DNA from: Dyadobacter sp. SG02
GTDB taxonomy: Bacteria > Bacteroidota > Bacteroidia > Cytophagales > Spirosomataceae
Direction: 5' to 3'
Length of the DNA: 64,000 bases
Assembly (NCBI RefSeq): GCF_900109045.1
Contig: NZ_FNYL01000012.1
Span: forward strand, 186,001-250,000
The notes beneath the pieces were generated by a model. The model made no database searches and had not been told where the DNA came from. It saw nothing but the letters and a program-made list of their open reading frames with translations. Both the position numbers and the translations under genes were made by a program. Positions 62,927 to 64,000 of the stretch are shown in pieces; position 1 is the stretch's first letter; the number at the start of each line of letters is the position of its first letter.

Positions 62927-63634
62927 TTACAGGGAGGTAAGCACATCGCAAAACCCGAGTAGTCTTTGCAGATCGTCGGCATTGCCGAAATCGATACGGT
63001 TCTCACGCATGTAGCGCGCGAGCTGGCGCCTGTTGCGCCCATACACCCGCAGGAACGCGCGACGCGACGCGGGGTGCACGACCCGGTTCTGATCAATCAG
63101 AAAATAGGTCGTTTTCACCTTCCAACGGTTCCCGGAAGCATTATTTTCCCATTGGAAATTTCCGTTGTGGTTGCTCACCATCAATGCATGCGCTGAATTT
63201 CCTTCCGACGCCGAAAAGTGCTGACCCGAATGGCTGAGGCTATTGCCCGCAGGTTCAGGCTGCGTCCGTGCGGCCAGCAGCACGCGCCCGGGGCTTCCGA
63301 TCACCTCCATATCCGAGTGAGCCTCGGTAAGCATAAACCGGCGCTCCCCGATCGAAACGTAATCAATCAGATATTTACCCGTAAAAAGCAGTGTATCCGC
63401 CTGCGGGTTGAGAAACTGCATCTGGCCACGCTGGAAATGGTAGTTCACAAGCGCTTCGCGTTGGGTACCATTCCTGAAATGGACCGTCCCTTTCACGAAT
63501 ACGGGAAACAGGTAGGTGGCGGGCTGCTTTGCCTGCGCGTTTTCGGATGCGTGAACAAAGCACGCGACGTTTAATGGGACGTGCGAAGAAATTGGTCGAT
63601 GGATCAACAGGAAGGCAAGCAGCAGTGTTTTCAT
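62927..63634 (-). CDS. secreted hypothetical protein
   Basis: This 235-residue protein has an N-terminal signal-like segment (MKTLLLAFLLIHRPISSHVP) and no recognised family. The central part looks beta-rich (YLFPVFVKGTVHFRNGTQREALVNYHF, GKYLIDYVSIGERRFML) and the C-terminus is basic and helical (FLRVYGRNRRQLARYMRENRIDF). It is ~105 bases upstream of the M1 peptidase gene on the same strand. Confidence 0.6.
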   Translation of the reverse strand: MKTLLLAFLLIHRPISSHVPLNVACFVHASENAQAKQPATYLFPVFVKGTVHFRNGTQREALVNYHFQRGQMQFLNPQADTLLFTGKYLIDYVSIGERRFMLTEAHSDMEVIGSPGRVLLAARTQPEPAGNSLSHSGQHFSASEGNSAHALMVSNHNGNFQWENNASGNRWKVKTTYFLIDQNRVVHPASRRAFLRVYGRNRRQLARYMRENRIDFGNADDLQRLLGFCDVLTSL

Positions 63635-63962
63635 AATGGTTCAGGAAAACGATTGGTGATACAACTTCTGCTCTAAAGATGCTACCAGCTCATTTTCATA
63701 CCCTTATGTTCACTTAAACTTTTACAAATACTTCATTGAAAAGGTATATAGTAAGCTCATCCGGTAACATTGTGAAGAATTTTTCTACAACCTATTTTAA
63801 AAAAACCAGTTAAATTCTAAACTTTTCGTAATACTAATACTACATTTTTAATTCAAAACGTATATATTGCCGTTCATAAGGTTCAATACCGCCAACCAAC
63901 GTTATTAAATTGCGAAACCGGATACATCGGCACACTTTTGGTGCCGGTTAGATCCTACATCA
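63635..63962. other. AT-rich intergenic region at the right end
   Basis: These 328 bases show no gene. They contain long A/T runs and probable divergent promoters for the secreted hypothetical (minus) and the gene starting at 63963 (plus). No specific motif could be supported. Confidence 0.4.
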
Positions 63963-64000
63963 ATGGAATTCATGATGGAAATCGGAACAATCAAGGCGGT
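63963..64000 (+). CDS. possible 5' end of a gene (partial)
   Basis: ATG at 63963 is followed by open codons to the window edge (MEFMMEIGTIKAV). A start at the fourth or fifth codon is equally possible. The product cannot be named. Confidence 0.35.
   Translation, partial: MEFMMEIGTIKA

Overview
The window looks like chromosomal DNA of a Bacteroidota bacterium, most likely a Cytophagales/Spirosomaceae member of the Dyadobacter type. This is inference from gene content: two SusC/SusD pairs, many secreted sulfatases, a type IX sorting domain, weak Shine-Dalgarno signals and TTTG-type promoter boxes. No rRNA, tRNA, CRISPR array or complete insertion sequence was seen.

Layout. (1) 1-3.75 kb, minus strand: a sulfur nanocompartment operon of a Family 2A encapsulin shell, a cysteine desulfurase with a ~250-residue disordered N-terminal cargo extension, and serine O-acetyltransferase. 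(2) 4.1-10.3 kb: a stand-alone zinc-ribbon protein, two paralogous small lipoproteins, a GH26 mannanase, an Lrp - EamA exporter - ChrB/AraC fusion operon, and two small genes. (3) 10.4-16.6 kb, minus: a SusC/SusD pair and a second, ordinary cysteine desulfurase whose leader resembles a SAM-clan riboswitch. (4) 16.7-17.85 kb: a HEPN two-gene module bracketed by 16-bp repeats. (5) 17.85-41 kb, minus: a sulfatase locus with ten Cys-type S1 sulfatases, SusC/SusD, a LamG-like protein and a PstS-like binding protein, and with no glycoside hydrolase inside it. (6) 41.3-43.9 kb: a Phd/VapC pair, an outer-membrane protein and a ThuA-domain protein. (7) 43.9-59.1 kb: a complete-looking nitrate assimilation cluster. 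On the minus strand it holds nirB, nirD, a PilJ-type sensor kinase and a NarL-type regulator. On the plus strand it holds SUMT, a porin, NarK, a fused nitrate reductase/flavin reductase, a rubredoxin-tailed NirA-like protein and a nitrate-reductase-associated protein. (8) 59.1-63.6 kb, minus: a TlpA-like lipoprotein, an M1 aminopeptidase with a sorting domain, and a secreted hypothetical.

The unifying idea is sulfur. A 17-bp palindrome of the form TCTAY-N7-ATAGA, often followed at once by CAAAG, occurs upstream of both SusC genes, the second cysteine desulfurase and the binding-protein/sulfatase operon. A degenerate copy lies in the encapsulin upstream region. This suggests one regulon in which sulfatases and SusCD scavenge sulfate from organic sulfate esters, while cysteine desulfurase and encapsulin store or channel the sulfur. 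The regulator is not in the window and the link is inference.

The non-coding DNA is also unusual. Three intergenic arrays are built of a ~10-bp unit (GTCAGGTATT type), two of them arranged as ~110-bp inverted arms. A family of 20-nt REP-like palindromes and an 8-bp tandem repeat lie around the nitrate genes.
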